The translations under genes were made by a program, and so were the position numbers. DNA of 64,000 nt from Pycnococcus provasolii (taxonomy: Eukaryota > Chlorophyta > Pseudoscourfieldiophyceae > Pseudoscourfieldiales), in contig CP150571.1 in NCBI GenBank assembly GCA_049487715.1, forward strand, positions 186,001-250,000, read 5' to 3'. A model generated the notes under the pieces. It was not told the DNA's origin. It saw only the letters and a list, made by a program, of their open reading frames with translations, and did not search any database. Shown here in pieces: positions 30,610-42,000 of this stretch (positions within the stretch are counted from its first letter, which is position 1; the number at the start of each line of letters is the position of its first letter).

Positions 30610-31683
30610 ATGCCCATGGCCTCTCCTCCTCATGGTACCTTTAAGGAGGCTCTGGCTCCGCCTGGCTCGTCGGCACTTTTGGCTAGCTCGTCCTCTTTGT
30701 CCTCCTTGTCCTCACAATTGGCGGAGTCGGCCCTCCGTGTGGTCCTCCAGGAAATGATTTCTAGACATCGACTGTCGTACACCTTTTTAGCGCGAATCAT
30801 GACGCTTTCTAGCGGGTGCCGCCTATTAGCAAAACAGGCGATGCCTGAACTTGCCAAGTGCGTCTACCGAGGAGGACGAACCGCACTTTTCCTCGCGGCG
30901 GCGAAGGGAAGGACCGCGTGGGTGCGCCAACTTCTTGAAGCTGGGGCTGAAGTCGACGCCATCGCCAACGTCGACGACGAAGATACGCCTGATGCGGACG
31001 AAGATACGCCCGCGCACCAGGCGGCACGGAACGGGCACACGGAGGCCCTGCGTCTCCTCATTCAAGCCGGCGCGAACGTCGACTACCAGAACGGTAACGG
31101 ATGGTCGACCGTGCACCGATCGTGCTGGAGAGGTCACGTCGAGTGCCTGCGCTTGGTCCTCGACGCAGGCCCTGACCTCGAGTTGGTAGACAACGCAGGA
31201 GGCACCGCTGCACACGACGCGGCGTGCTACGGGCACACTGAATGCCTGCGCTTGCTCATCGACGCTGGGATAGACACTGCGCAAGCTGACGACGACGGGG
31301 ACTTGCCGTTGCACCTTGCCGCTCGTGAAGGAGAGTACGAGTGCGTGCGTCTGCTCGTCGAGAAAAGTGAGACGAGTGAGGTGCTCGAAACGAGGAACGA
31401 GGATAATTGGACAGCCTTGCACTTTGCAGCGGATGGAAAATACCTTGACATCCTAAAGTTCCTCCTTGGCAGCGGTGCGGACGTTACGGCGATGGACGGT
31501 GATGGCAACACCGCGTTGCACATCGCCGCCATACGCGGCCACACTGAATGCGCTCGCGCTCTAGTCGATTCTGGCGCAGATGTTGAACACGCAAACAACG
31601 ACGGAGAAACACCCGCGCAAATCGCAGCCAATCACGGACACGACGACTGCGCGAAAGCGTTGGTGGACACTGGCGCGAAATAA
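30610..31683 (+). CDS. Ankyrin repeat protein
   Basis: From the first in-frame ATG (30610) the protein has 357 residues. After about 85 Ser/Leu-rich residues, eight ankyrin repeats run to the C-terminus. Examples are GRTALFLAAAKGRTAWVRQL, DTPAHQAARNGHTEALRLLI, GNTALHIAAIRGHTECARAL and GETPAQIAANHGHDDCAKAL. The fifth and sixth repeats are divergent and longer. There is no catalytic or membrane domain, so it is probably a protein-binding adaptor; the partner is unknown. It is convergent with the sulfotransferase gene, 101 bases between stops. Confidence 0.9.
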   Translation: MPMASPPHGTFKEALAPPGSSALLASSSSLSSLSSQLAESALRVVLQEMISRHRLSYTFLARIMTLSSGCRLLAKQAMPELAKCVYRGGRTALFLAAAKGRTAWVRQLLEAGAEVDAIANVDDEDTPDADEDTPAHQAARNGHTEALRLLIQAGANVDYQNGNGWSTVHRSCWRGHVECLRLVLDAGPDLELVDNAGGTAAHDAACYGHTECLRLLIDAGIDTAQADDDGDLPLHLAAREGEYECVRLLVEKSETSEVLETRNEDNWTALHFAADGKYLDILKFLLGSGADVTAMDGDGNTALHIAAIRGHTECARALVDSGADVEHANNDGETPAQIAANHGHDDCAKALVDTGAK

Positions 31684-31784
31684 GGAACGCGTATACATAC
31701 TTGTGAAGTGAATTGTAGTCCGTACAAATTGTTACACTAATAATTGTTGTTTATAGTAGCCTGCAAATACATGATGAGCACGAG

Positions 31785-33605
31785 TCAAGGCGATACAGTG
31801 CAAGGACCAACCTCCTGCGCGTACTGGAAACGTGCAAAAGACGCCTTGCCAACCTCGTACAGGTGCACGCGCTCGGTAGGATAAGTATGAGGCATCCACT
31901 TCGCGCCACCGTAGTGCTGGCACGGGTCAAACGTGCCAGCCGCCGTCGTCGTGCCGCGCAAAATCGGCATTGCAACGGCGACCCGGGCAAGAGACTTAAG
32001 ACGGCGTACATCGTTTTCGTCACTTTTCCCACTCGTCGAGGAAACGATGTGGGCGAGCCGGTCGAACGTCTCGCTCGCTGTCGTCGCTCGCGTATCCTTC
32101 ACGCCAGCGAGACTCTCCGTGCGAACAGTGATGCATCTGTCCTTTTCGAGCAAGTTTTCGCAAGCCACGCTTGCATTGCCATTCGCGACGGACCAAAATA
32201 GCACGCGCTTTGCATGACACGATAGTCCACAGTGACTTTCTATGTCCGGAATCTCGCTAGGTTGATAGCTCTCTGGATCGCGCTCACGGTCTGCCGCCAG
32301 CATGGCAGTATGCCAGAGCCTATGCATCGTCATCATCTTCCCGCCAATGGCGAAATCCCGGCCGTCACGCACAACGTGCACGAATATCATGTTCGGAAAG
32401 AGGCGCGCAAGTGCGGGCACGAGGTAAATAGCAGACGGATTTTTCAATCCGTACGCCTTTGGCGGACTGCGCGGGTCTAACCACATTTTTCCATCGTCTC
32501 TGAGTGCTCGACGTCTTCGCACTCCACGGCGCGGGCTCAGGCTTTCTGAATCAGGTTCTTGACCAAAGTCACGACGGTACTTGTGTCTTCTGCGGCGACG
32601 ATGTGCTCCGCCTAGTATTGGTTGTCCAGCATGTTCCGCGGAGAAGTGCCTCCAGTATTCGAGAAAGCTCACGGCGATCCATGCCAGCACAGCCTTCGCT
32701 GATCGCCTCACTTCATCGTTCGCGGCATTGATGCGATCGTCGCTCCACGCCACTGCGTTTGCCGTGCTTCCATCCCCGAGCTCGCGAATCACCTTCTGTG
32801 CGAGTGAGTATGCCGCATTGGTTTCGCTCAAGGCGTTGACTTCTTGCGCGAGCGCCTCGTTGACTTCCCTGACGCAAACGTTTCTGAGCGTGAGTGACGT
32901 GCACACGTTATCGAGCGCGCCGTTGAGGTGGTCGGCGACGCCCATGTGCACACCCATCGCCTCCATAGCTTTCGCGACGGCTCTCGTTCCACTCCCTCCG
33001 AGTCCTCCGATGACGATTGGTCCGTTATAGAATACAGGTAATTTGACTTGGAAGACGTCGTCCTCGTACGCAACGAACTGTGATCGAGTCGGATGCTGCA
33101 TGCTCTTTTCTGTACTAGTTTTCTGTAGTGTCGAGGCAGAGGCAGAGGCTGACTGAGATGATGCCCAGAGCACGGCTGACGCGAGATCTTCCTGCAGTGA
33201 CGACGTCTGAAATCGTCCTGAAGAGTGAGAAGAGTGCGACACGTCGAGGACCAGAAGAAGCACAAGTATCGGTCCAACAATCAAAAGCAATAACGCGAGA
33301 GAAATCAGAAGAGTGAGGTAGATGCATGCCCAAGACTTTCCATGCCCTCCCTGACCAAATGGACTCATTCCAAAACCAAATCGCCCAAGAAACACCCTTC
33401 GAAGAGCAGGAGCAGATGCAGAGAAGGGCTTAGACGAGTAGGAAGACGACGAAGACGAAGACGAAGATGAGGAGGATGGAAGAATAATGCGACCACCACC
33501 ACCACCATGAGCGTGACGACGTGCAGCGGGATCCACAAGATCCCCTCTACCCCACCAACCGCACACCTCCAAGAATCCAGACTTCTTAAAGGTGTGAGCA
33601 GCCAT
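31785..33605 (-). CDS. Type II membrane sulfotransferase
   Basis: A 606-residue protein from the ATG at 33603-33605. A poly-Ser stretch near residue 45-57 precedes a long hydrophobic segment at about 92-122 (LTLLISLALLLLIVGPILVL), typical of a Golgi type II anchor. The lumenal part has the PAPS-binding loop VIGGLGGSGTRAVAKAMEAM near residue 198 and the 3'-phosphate motif FVHVVRDGRDFAIGGKM near residue 408, as in the sulfotransferase superfamily. The body is longer than most members, with a variable basic insertion between the two motifs. It should transfer sulfate from PAPS to a glycan or other secreted acceptor; the acceptor is unknown. Together with the two glycosyltransferases in the window it suggests sulfated surface glycans. 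Confidence 0.82.
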   Translation of the reverse strand: MAAHTFKKSGFLEVCGWWGRGDLVDPAARRHAHGGGGGRIILPSSSSSSSSSSSSYSSKPFSASAPALRRVFLGRFGFGMSPFGQGGHGKSWACIYLTLLISLALLLLIVGPILVLLLVLDVSHSSHSSGRFQTSSLQEDLASAVLWASSQSASASASTLQKTSTEKSMQHPTRSQFVAYEDDVFQVKLPVFYNGPIVIGGLGGSGTRAVAKAMEAMGVHMGVADHLNGALDNVCTSLTLRNVCVREVNEALAQEVNALSETNAAYSLAQKVIRELGDGSTANAVAWSDDRINAANDEVRRSAKAVLAWIAVSFLEYWRHFSAEHAGQPILGGAHRRRRRHKYRRDFGQEPDSESLSPRRGVRRRRALRDDGKMWLDPRSPPKAYGLKNPSAIYLVPALARLFPNMIFVHVVRDGRDFAIGGKMMTMHRLWHTAMLAADRERDPESYQPSEIPDIESHCGLSCHAKRVLFWSVANGNASVACENLLEKDRCITVRTESLAGVKDTRATTASETFDRLAHIVSSTSGKSDENDVRRLKSLARVAVAMPILRGTTTAAGTFDPCQHYGGAKWMPHTYPTERVHLYEVGKASFARFQYAQEVGPCTVSP

Positions 33606-33828
33606 ATGGTACTACTATTTACTTCACTTATGACGGACACTTATGACTATGACGAACGTTCAACACGCTGCATACATATATATATTATGGCGACAGACAG
33701 ACAAGACGACGCACACGGCAGATAAAAATGATACAAAATAGCAAATAGCAAATATACGGCGCAGAGAAGAACATTCTTCGAAGAAAATCCCAAAAGAATC
33801 CCAAACAACAATTACAAAACCAACAAAT

Positions 33829-33881
33829 AACCCTAGCCCTAATCGTAACCCTAACCGTAACCCGAACCCGAACCCTAATCA
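33829..33881 (+). repeat. Degenerate CCCTAA cluster
   Basis: Eight to nine imperfect units (ACCCTAG, CCCTAAT, CGTAACCCTAA, ACCCGAA) lie 224 bases upstream of the sulfotransferase ATG. They look like a decayed telomere-type array. Confidence 0.82.
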
Positions 33882-34554
33882 GGCGTTAAAGGTAGCAGGG
33901 TTGGAGAGGGTTCTTCCCTTCCTTCGGGGAGTTCGGGCGGGATCCCACGGGCGGGAGGGCTTCCCTTCTCCTCACTGCCGCGGCCTTCAGGTGGGCGTCG
34001 CATCCTCACATCCTGTGCTTTTTTTGTCCCTAGGAACTAGGAAGTACCACCTGGTCAACCGTGAGGACAACCTCGAATATGACTACTGGAATAATAAAGC
34101 AAATCTTGAGCAAATCACCAGTCAAATCACGCGATGAGATGGGCCGATGGGATTGTGATTTGGTTTGGTCGGGAAATTACAGTACGTAAGAGGCTTCCAC
34201 AGTGCACAGTGCACAGCTGCATGCACCCGGGAGGCGAGGCTCACCTGCTGTGCAACTCCGGAGCTCCCTGTCTGTTGCACACACACGAATTGCGAGTTGC
34301 CCAATTCCCCTTCCTCGTCTGCGCGTGTGCGTGTTCGCATTCCTCGCTCGTGCAGAAAGCTTTGGTTGGTGACTTTTGTCTACGAAAGTGACTGTTGCCG
34401 ACGCACCCTGTTCAATCCGCGGCCCTTGTTCTTGTTCTCGTGGGCAACCTCAGAAGGCAAAGGCCAAGCGACCTTTCGCGACGCAGAGCGACACCGAGGG
34501 GACCCTTGCAAGTGGTGGTTTGCCCGCGGCCGCCGCGGGTCAAATAGCGGACTC

Positions 34555-34660
34555 GCCTCGCCCTCGCCTCGCCCTCGCCTCGCCCTCGCCTGGCCCTCGC
34601 CTTGCCCTCGCCTGGCCCTCGTCTTGCCCTCGTCTTGCCCTCGTCATTCTTCGCTCGTCC
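34555..34660 (+). repeat. CCCTCGCCT minisatellite
   Basis: Ten or more imperfect copies of a 9-12-base CGCCTCGCCCT or CTTGCCCTCGT unit stand 140-240 bases upstream of the EF-hand/BspA gene. A (TG)n tract follows at 34725-34768. No gene is convincing between 33606 and 34796. Confidence 0.88.
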
Positions 34661-34796
34661 CTCGTCCTTTTCTCTCGAGAGTAGGAGTAGTAAGGTTAGT
34701 ACATTCATTGTAGGAGAGAGAGTGTGTGTGCTTGTGCATACTGTACGTGTGTGTGTGTGTGTGTGTTTCCTGCCTTAAGAATATACACGCACCGAT

Positions 34797-36887
34797 ATGG
34801 TTGACGGTACCGCCGCCCCGCTTGGCAGTGTGCGCGAAATGCTACACGGGATAAAACTCGACGAGTGCCCGGCGCTTCTACGAACCATGTTGGCGAAGTT
34901 TGACAAGAACGGAAACGGAATCATTGACCCGGACGAGCTGCCCATTGCGAACGACGACGGCATCTCCATCAAGGCGTTCCCGGAGGACGTGCAGCCTATC
35001 TTGCGTGGGATCGACGAGGAGGGAAACGGGAAACTCGAGATGGGTGAGCTCACGGAGATGGCTACCACATACGCGGAGTTGAAGAAGGCGAACAAGGAGG
35101 GCTCTATCGCCATCAAGACGCTGCCCAAGGAGCTTCAACCAACGCTCAAGGTGTTCGACGTCGACGGTGACGGAACGGTCGCGCCCATGGAGCTTGCTCG
35201 TGGTGCGGAGCTCTACAAAGGTTCCAAGAAGACAGCCAAGCGACTCATGACCTTCAGCGGTGTTCTCTTGCTCATCCTGTGCGCCCTCGTGGGCGTCATC
35301 GTCGGCCTCGTCGCGATGGTCGTCGAGAATAGCAAGGAAACGAAGACGGACAGCAAGACTGGCATCACATACGCGAAGGGGTCCAGCAAGCCTTCGGCGA
35401 CAGCAAAGGTGACGAAGACGGATTCCATCTACAACGCGGTGAAGAAGTCAGCGTCGGCTCTCCGCGCGATCGGCTCGCTGACGCTCGATAAGCCGGACGG
35501 CTCCTCCCTGTTCTACACCATCACCGGCGCAGAGACACACGGTGGCGCGCCAGGCAAGGCAAACGCCGTCGCGTTTTACTCGGCGCGCGGCGATGTCATC
35601 AACGTTACGGCAACGTCGCTGAATGTGACCAAGGAGGATGGATCGATCGTGATGACCGACACCTTCGTGGCTGAGAGGTCTCGCCGCCGGCGCCTTCTCG
35701 ACAGTGACAGTGGCAGTGACAGTGGCAGTGGGTCATCGATGACGGCGGAGGACATCGAGGACATGTACATCGAGGAACTGGTAGATTACATTAATGAGGG
35801 GAAACAATTCGTCGCCGAGCTCCAGCAGGAGATTACTGAGGGGAAACAATTCGTCGCCACGCTCCAGCAGGACCTCACCGCCAAGGCGCAGGAGATTTCC
35901 AAGCTCAAGCAGGACCTCGCCGCCAAGGATGATTGTCCAACTACTGTGACTACGGGTACTGTGACTCCCAAAATCAAAGATAGTGCCGATTTGCGAGAGC
36001 GGATTAAGGCCCGGAATGCAGGAATGAGCCGTGCAGCATTCCTTCAATACTTTGGTAGCATGAGCGCGTGGGATACTTCTGCTGTGACGGACATGAGTGG
36101 ACTGTTCAAGGATGCCACATCCTTCAACGAGGATATCAGCAACTGGGACACGTCGAAGGTGACCAACATGGAAAATATGTTCAACGGTGCCTCAGCCTTC
36201 AACCAGGACATCGGCGGATGGGACACGTCGAAGGTGACAAACATGGCCGATATGTTCAAGGGTGCCACATCCTTCAACGAGGATATCAGCGGATGGGACA
36301 CGTCGAAGGTGACAAACATGGCCGATATGTTCAAGGGTGCCAAAGCCTTCAACCAGAATATCGGCGGATGGGACACGTCGAAGGTGACACTCATGTATCG
36401 TATGTTCGCTGGTGCCTCTGCCTTCAACCAGGATATCGGCGAATGGGACACGTCTAAGGTGACAAACATGGCCGGCATGTTCGAAAATGCCGTTGTATTC
36501 AACCAGAATATCGGCGAATGGGACACGTCTAAGGTGACGAGAATGAATGGTATGTTCAATGTTGCCATAGCCTTCAACCAAGACATCAGCGAGTGGGACA
36601 CGTCGAAGGTGACCAACATGAATAGTATGTTCAGAGAATCTGCCTTCAACCAAGACATCAGCAATTGGGACACTTCTAAGGTGACGTCAATGAGACTTAT
36701 CTTTGCTAATATTGTTACCTACGGCGTCAATGGTCCTACCTATGACTTCAAAGATGCAAACAAAAATCTCATTCTGAGCAAGTGGGACAGATCAAATTTG
36801 AAACAAGACGGGGATGAGTTCATGTTCTACTGTGCTCCGTGTGCAAATGAATATGATGATGATGAATATAGTACGCTTGTGGGTTAA
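34797..36887 (+). CDS. EF-hand, single-TM, coiled-coil and BspA-like (DUF285) repeat protein
   Basis: A 696-residue protein from the ATG at 34797. Three EF-hand-type loops are visible at about residues 34-46 ([12 protein letters not shown]), 73-84 ([12 protein letters not shown]) and 120-131 ([12 protein letters not shown]). One transmembrane segment spans about 150-175 ([20 protein letters not shown]). A variable region is followed by a coiled coil at about 320-378 with an internal duplication ([24 protein letters not shown]). From about residue 421, nine 25-residue repeats of [20 protein letters not shown] type form a BspA/DUF285 leucine-rich domain. With no signal peptide and one TM, the likely topology is calcium-binding inside, repeats outside. 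BspA repeats mediate adhesion in microbes. A receptor or adhesin role is inferred. The repeats are near identical at DNA level (75-base unit). Confidence 0.85.
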   Translation: MVDGTAAPLGSVREMLHGIKLDECPALLRTMLAKFDKNGNGIIDPDELPIANDDGISIKAFPEDVQPILRGIDEEGNGKLEMGELTEMATTYAELKKANKEGSIAIKTLPKELQPTLKVFDVDGDGTVAPMELARGAELYKGSKKTAKRLMTFSGVLLLILCALVGVIVGLVAMVVENSKETKTDSKTGITYAKGSSKPSATAKVTKTDSIYNAVKKSASALRAIGSLTLDKPDGSSLFYTITGAETHGGAPGKANAVAFYSARGDVINVTATSLNVTKEDGSIVMTDTFVAERSRRRRLLDSDSGSDSGSGSSMTAEDIEDMYIEELVDYINEGKQFVAELQQEITEGKQFVATLQQDLTAKAQEISKLKQDLAAKDDCPTTVTTGTVTPKIKDSADLRERIKARNAGMSRAAFLQYFGSMSAWDTSAVTDMSGLFKDATSFNEDISNWDTSKVTNMENMFNGASAFNQDIGGWDTSKVTNMADMFKGATSFNEDISGWDTSKVTNMADMFKGAKAFNQNIGGWDTSKVTLMYRMFAGASAFNQDIGEWDTSKVTNMAGMFENAVVFNQNIGEWDTSKVTRMNGMFNVAIAFNQDISEWDTSKVTNMNSMFRESAFNQDISNWDTSKVTSMRLIFANIVTYGVNGPTYDFKDANKNLILSKWDRSNLKQDGDEFMFYCAPCANEYDDDEYSTLVG

Positions 36888-37688
36888 CTGGTATCTGGAA
36901 TGTTAACGTTCGGTCTCTGCATCGGGTCCATGCAAGTCCGTGAAGGCTCTCCTTTTCGGGATTTTGGGTTTATCATATCAGGTTTTTACTTTTTGTGGTG
37001 TAACGTTCAGTTCAGTACTAGTAATTATGTGATTAATGTATGTCGACAGTTGAATGAGTACAGTACTCAATGTTGTGATTCTACATACTCTTAACCTTAG
37101 AGATTAACCTTAGTATCCGGCACACAACCCCCAAACAAAAAAGAACTCTCTTTTTGAATGCCCAAAAAGTTAACAACTGACAGCTATGGCGTCGCGCCGC
37201 AAGCTAACATGCGACACGAGGTCCCCCCCACTGCGTGCTTGGATCGTAGTGCGCCGAGTTGTATCGCACACAGAGTGCGTTGTTCGCCGTCGCGAACCTG
37301 TCGATCGTATGCCTGTGGTAGGCGTGATCGTAGTAGTCGAACAGCGCCGGATGAAGTCGCTAGTCGTCGCGGTCCATCTGACGAGACATGAATTTCTGTG
37401 TTTCGAAAAATTCGACTGGTGAAACTTGGTTTCACCACTTCATCCGAGTTTCTATATCGGGCATTAGCCTTAGTAATGGTTTAAGTCTCTTTCTATACTG
37501 CAAGTCGCGCCTAACCCTTCCCAAAAGGCCGTTCGGGCTCACGTCCTTCACCCAGGCAATCACACATTAACACCGCTCCACCGGTAGTTGGCAGATTTTT
37601 TTTGGCAAAAGTGTGTCCAATGTTGCTACAGAAAAAAAAATGTAAATCTGTAATTACACACTGAATTTTAATTTTTTATAATTCGTAG
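36888..37688. other. Intergenic spacer after the BspA gene
   Basis: A TGTAA motif at about 36999 could be the polyadenylation signal of the BspA-repeat gene. No other gene, array or structured repeat is seen before the broken copy begins. Confidence 0.45.
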
Positions 37689-38030
37689 CCACACCCTGTA
37701 GGTGACCAGGATGCCACTACTGAGAATCAGGATCTCGTGGGGGACCTCGCCAAGCTCGAGCAGGAGATTTCCAAGCTCAAGAAGGCCCTCGCCGCCAAGG
37801 ATGATTGTCCAACTACTGTGACTCCCAAAATCAAAGATAGTGCCGATTTGCGAGACCGGGTTAAAGGGTGGACTTGGAATCAAGGACATGCGACTACTCT
37901 GTTTGGTGAGATCTCTGAGTGGGACACGTCAGAGGTGACGGACATGCAATACCTGTTCAGCGGTGCCGACGCCTTCAATCAAGACATCAGCAAGTGGAAC
38001 ACGTCGAAGGTGACGGACATGAGATTCAAG
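37689..38030 (+). pseudogene. Truncated copy of the EF-hand/BspA gene (coiled coil plus two repeats)
   Basis: The frame from 37689 encodes a segment that closely matches the end of the coiled coil and the linker of the complete gene ([33 protein letters not shown]), then only two BspA repeats (WDTSEVTDMQYLFSGADAFN and WNTSKVTDM). There is no ATG, no EF-hand region and no TM; an in-frame TAG lies just upstream. The acidic DCPTTVT linker is shared with its parent 1.7 kb away, so it is a local partial duplication. Homology stops near 38030, where retroelement-like sequence begins. Confidence 0.82.
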
Positions 38031-38079
38031 ATGGTGCCACTTCTCGATTCAATAATGTCTGCTTGCTGGTCGATTCTAA

Positions 38080-38373
38080 GCAGGATGGGGAGTCGGGAAA
38101 CGGCTCGGGCTAGTCACCAAACTGGATCCTTATTGGTCTGGCCCTTACAAGATCTTGAATGTCAATGACAACAATACTGTTCAATTGGAGCTACCTCCTG
38201 GTTCTACTGTTCATCCTGTTTTCAATCTTGACAAAATTGAACATTTTCACTCCACGGATACTACTTTATTTCCGCTTGATTCTACTCGGAACTCACCTCA
38301 ACCTTTGGATTCGGATTCCTCTCGATATTCATTTGATATTGTCTACTTTCGTGAAGGTCTTGTCCAAGTATAA
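38080..38373 (+). mobile_element. 3' end fragment of a Ty3-type retrotransposon integrase
   Basis: The frame open from 38080 to the TAA at 38371 encodes KLDPYWSGPYKILNVNDNN and LELPPGSTVHPVFNLDKIEH. This is the GPY/F-type C-terminal end of a Ty3/mdg4 (gypsy) class integrase, with the SGPYKIL motif and the VHPVFxxxxIE pattern. The region is codon-biased to A/T, unlike neighbouring genes. There is no reverse transcriptase, LTR or upstream integrase core here. The fragment abuts the broken BspA copy directly, so the element probably caused or accompanied that break. Confidence 0.72.
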
Positions 38374-38496
38374 AACCAAACCATGTATGGCCCAATCTCA
38401 GGACGGTAGAGACACCGTTCAAGAGTGGGTCCATAAACAAAAAGAAAGAAACCAAGAAAAGAAAAGGAAAGAAAACCCAAAGAAACCAAAGAAAAA

Positions 38497-38514
38497 GGGT
38501 TAGGGTTAGGGTTA
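38497..38514 (+). repeat. Short TTAGGG array
   Basis: Two perfect units with partial flanks (GGGTTAGGGTTAGGGTTAA) lie about 120 bases after the retroelement fragment and 580 bases upstream of the GCP5-like gene. Confidence 0.75.
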
Positions 38515-38844
38515 ACCGTAACAGAGAGTCGTCCATCTTCCAATACATTATTCCTACCATCTGGGACCCATTGTTGAATGAGTCCCCATCCAACCATAAA
38601 CCCTAAACTCCATCTGAACATCTCACAACCGTCAAAAACGAATCAAGAGCGACGCCGATATCAAAGAAAGTGCACCAGCAGCAACAGCATCTCCGAGTCG
38701 AGAGAAGGTTATGCTGCAGCGGATTACCAGCGAACCACCGCGTGCGGACGCATGTCGGTGGGGTCTACGCGACGCGGACGCCCGTGCGGACGCCGCGGAC
38801 GTGACGGTCGAGCTCTAAGGTTTTACAAAAGAAACCCCAACGAG

Positions 38845-38870
38845 CTAGGGTTAGGGTTAGGGTTAGGGTT
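38845..38870 (+). repeat. Short TTAGGG array
   Basis: Three perfect TTAGGG units and partial ends sit about 220 bases upstream of the GCP5-like ATG, in its presumed promoter. Confidence 0.88.
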
Positions 38871-39091
38871 CGCATGCCTGCGGTGAGGCCCCGGGGAACC
38901 CTTCCCTCCCCGACAGCCCGAGGAGTTTTCCCGCCCTCGAAACTGGCCTGGATTTTGCACCCCATTTTTTTCACATGAACCCCTCTTTTGGATTGAAGCA
39001 GGCTTTTTCATTCTCCATTTCGCAAAAGTACATATTTGTTTTCTTGCTCTTGCTGTCATAGCTGTCATATCATATCTCAGCAAGTCCCAGC

Positions 39092-42000
39092 ATGTCGTTA
39101 CCTTCAAGCAAGTCTTCGCTCGGTTCTTCGCTTGAGTCGGTGAATGCTCATTTACTCACGGACCTCGTGGGACTGATGTTACCCTCTTTGGTGGTGGTCT
39201 CTGGAATGGACTCGGATGATGGTGCTGTTGGCGATGATGCTGATGCTGCTGGTTCCTCCTCCTTGTTGGAGGATTCCTCGTCGTTGGGCTCAGCTTCGTT
39301 GGAGGAGCGTGCGGAGAACTTCGCGCTTGCACTTAACTATGCGCGATATCACAGTGAACACCACAAGTTTCTCGCGCCGAACGTGACGCAAAGCAGACAA
39401 CGCCCTGCAGGCGATGCTCGACCGAATGAGAACGTCGTCGCAACTGCACAAGTGGAGGGCGCTCAAAATTCTCAAGGCATCCTACCTCGCGTACGACGAC
39501 CAGAGGAGAACGGAACGCGACGTGCTTGACGTCAACGACGGCATTCTTGTCGAGTCCGAATACGCCGCCATTGTCACGCTACTGCTCGCTCTCAGCAGGC
39601 AACCGCTGCGAAGCGAGTACCACGAAAGGGAGGCGGCACAGGCGGAGGCGGCGGCGGCAAAGCTCGACGCTTGGACGGACGCTCGAAAAACTGGCGATAT
39701 ATACAAGGAACAGACGCAGATTGATGTCGCTAGAAAGGCTCTCGCGGACGCTGAAACGGAAGCGGCGTGGGGACCAGAAATGTGCGACTCGGACTCCGAA
39801 CTCAGCGACTGGAGCGACGTGGGCGCGCCGTCACCGCGCGTCGACGGAGGTGGGGGCAGCGATGCTGACGAGGATGACGACATGCGTGCACAAGGCACCG
39901 GCGTGTACGCAAGCGGCGAAGAGACGTTGACGACGGCACTCACAGCTTCCGAATGGCTCGAGGTTGCGTCGATACGCAGCTCGGAGATGGGTGCGTTTAC
40001 GAAGCTGGACGACGAAAAGTCAGAACATGATGCGAGGCTGACGTGGCGAAGCACGAGAGAGCTTGCGCCGGAACGATTCTGGAATGCGCCGTTTATCGAC
40101 GTTCCAAGTCGAGTTGTCAGCGACGAAATGCTGCTCCGCGCAGTGGAGCTGCTTTTGCTCGGTCACGTCGACGGAACGTGCTTTGAGGAGGTGAACGACG
40201 ACACGGCGAGTTCCACGACGATGGAGGCATTCGACAGCATTCCCGCATGTGCTCGACTCAGGCACGGTGTGAGCACACCACGTCTGGGTCATGCCGCCGT
40301 CGCGCGCCTCGTCGCACCATTCGTCGACGCGATCGGCGCGCTGCGCTGCGTGCTCGACCTGTGCACCGTGCAGTATGGCGCAGGCGCGAGCTCAAGCGGA
40401 GATTCCGCGCAGGCGCGCTTCGTTGGCGAAGGTGCCGCGTTCCTCGACGACGTGCGCCTCGCAAATGTTCATTCCACGCGGCACGGCCGCGCCTGCCTGC
40501 GGCACCCAACGCTCGCTGCCGCGGCGCAGTTCCTTAGAGCGAGCGTTCTTCGGCTGCGATCCGCAAGCCGGCGAGCTGCGGAGAAGCTTGCCGCTGGAAA
40601 TGCGCCCGTGAGCCTTCTGCGTGGGTGCGCAAAGCTCATGCCGTTTGCGCGCTTCGCAACCACGCAGCTGTTCTCCGCATTTCGCGACGTCATGAACTCA
40701 GTCGTAGATGGCGCAGCCGCTGCTGAAGCTGGATGGACGCAGGAGTCAGATGTGGGGTACGCCGCGGCATGTGCCTTGCTCTCGCGACTTGACGTTGCCG
40801 CCGCCGCTGGCGATGCATCCGCTGCGTCGTCGGACGTCAGTTTCGGAGGTACGGCGTTCCGCTCACGCCTGTTCGCCGCGTCTCTGCGCCCAACGCTCGA
40901 CGCGCTCGACTCGTGGCTAAGCGTGGGCGGGTCATCCTCGATGGTTGCAAACCGAAGCCCCGCTTGCGACGGTGTGATCTTGCCTTTGCTCGACGACGCT
41001 GCAACTTCTTCGATGGTGGCGACATCGGACGAACGCAGGCACGCCGCGGTGGATGTTGCTGTGCTCACCGAGCTGACGCCGTTCCGCATAACGGCAACCG
41101 CAGGCAGCTCAAGTGTCTCGCTGAAACGCGAGGCGCAGTCTGGGGCACCGGACGCGCCTGCGTGGCTCACTCACGTTGCTCCTGCACTCTTGCGCGCACT
41201 GCGCGCCGCCGCGTTGCTGCGCCGTCACGTCGGCGACGGTACACTCGACGCCGAACTTGCGTCGGAGGTGGAACATGTCGCTTGTATGCCTCCAGTTGCT
41301 GGTCGGCTCGACGAGGCGCTGTTCGTTGACGATGGTGATTCCGATGTCACGGCTCGTGATCGTGCTAAAACCATCGACGACGATAACAGCACAGGCAACG
41401 TATTGGTTGAAAACTTTTCAGAAAGTGGTGCGGAGCTTGCGGTTGCGTTGACGGCGGCAGCATCCCCTGGCGAGGATACATCCGCACTGGAATGCGCCTG
41501 GATGTCGTCCGCTGCACGTCATCTTCGCGAACCTCTGGTCACGCTGGCCGCATCGAACAACCAGTCGAGAGCTGCAGCTCTCATTGGCGCTGGTGGCGCA
41601 TCGCCTTCGCTTCTGCGCCGCATTGCGCAAAGGCTTCCGAAGCAGGCATCATCGCTCCGCCGACCTTCCTTTTCACCTGCGCCGGTGCCCGCATTGTCAG
41701 ATGATAGTGCACGTGGAAATTGCGACCTCTCGCTCACAGGGCGTCCGACGTGGCGATCTGTGGTACAGACGAATGTGTCAATGCCGCTGCAGGTGCGTGG
41801 ACGTGTGCTTGATTCACTAGCAGCACGTGTAGTGAGTTCAGGTGGGAGGTTGCACGCCGAGGAACGGTTTCTCGACGAGCTTCTTCTTCTGCGTCAATAC
41901 GATGCGCTCGAGTCATTCAACGAAGCTGTGCTCGCTGTTCAGCTGACGGTGAGCGAGCTACGCATGCGTGGCGACAAGCGAGGTGCTCGTGCGTACGCCG

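Noticed and set aside
34165-34713. Plus-strand frame of 182 codons
   Set aside because: Its C-terminal half is translation of the CCCTCGCCT minisatellite and its start has no conserved feature.
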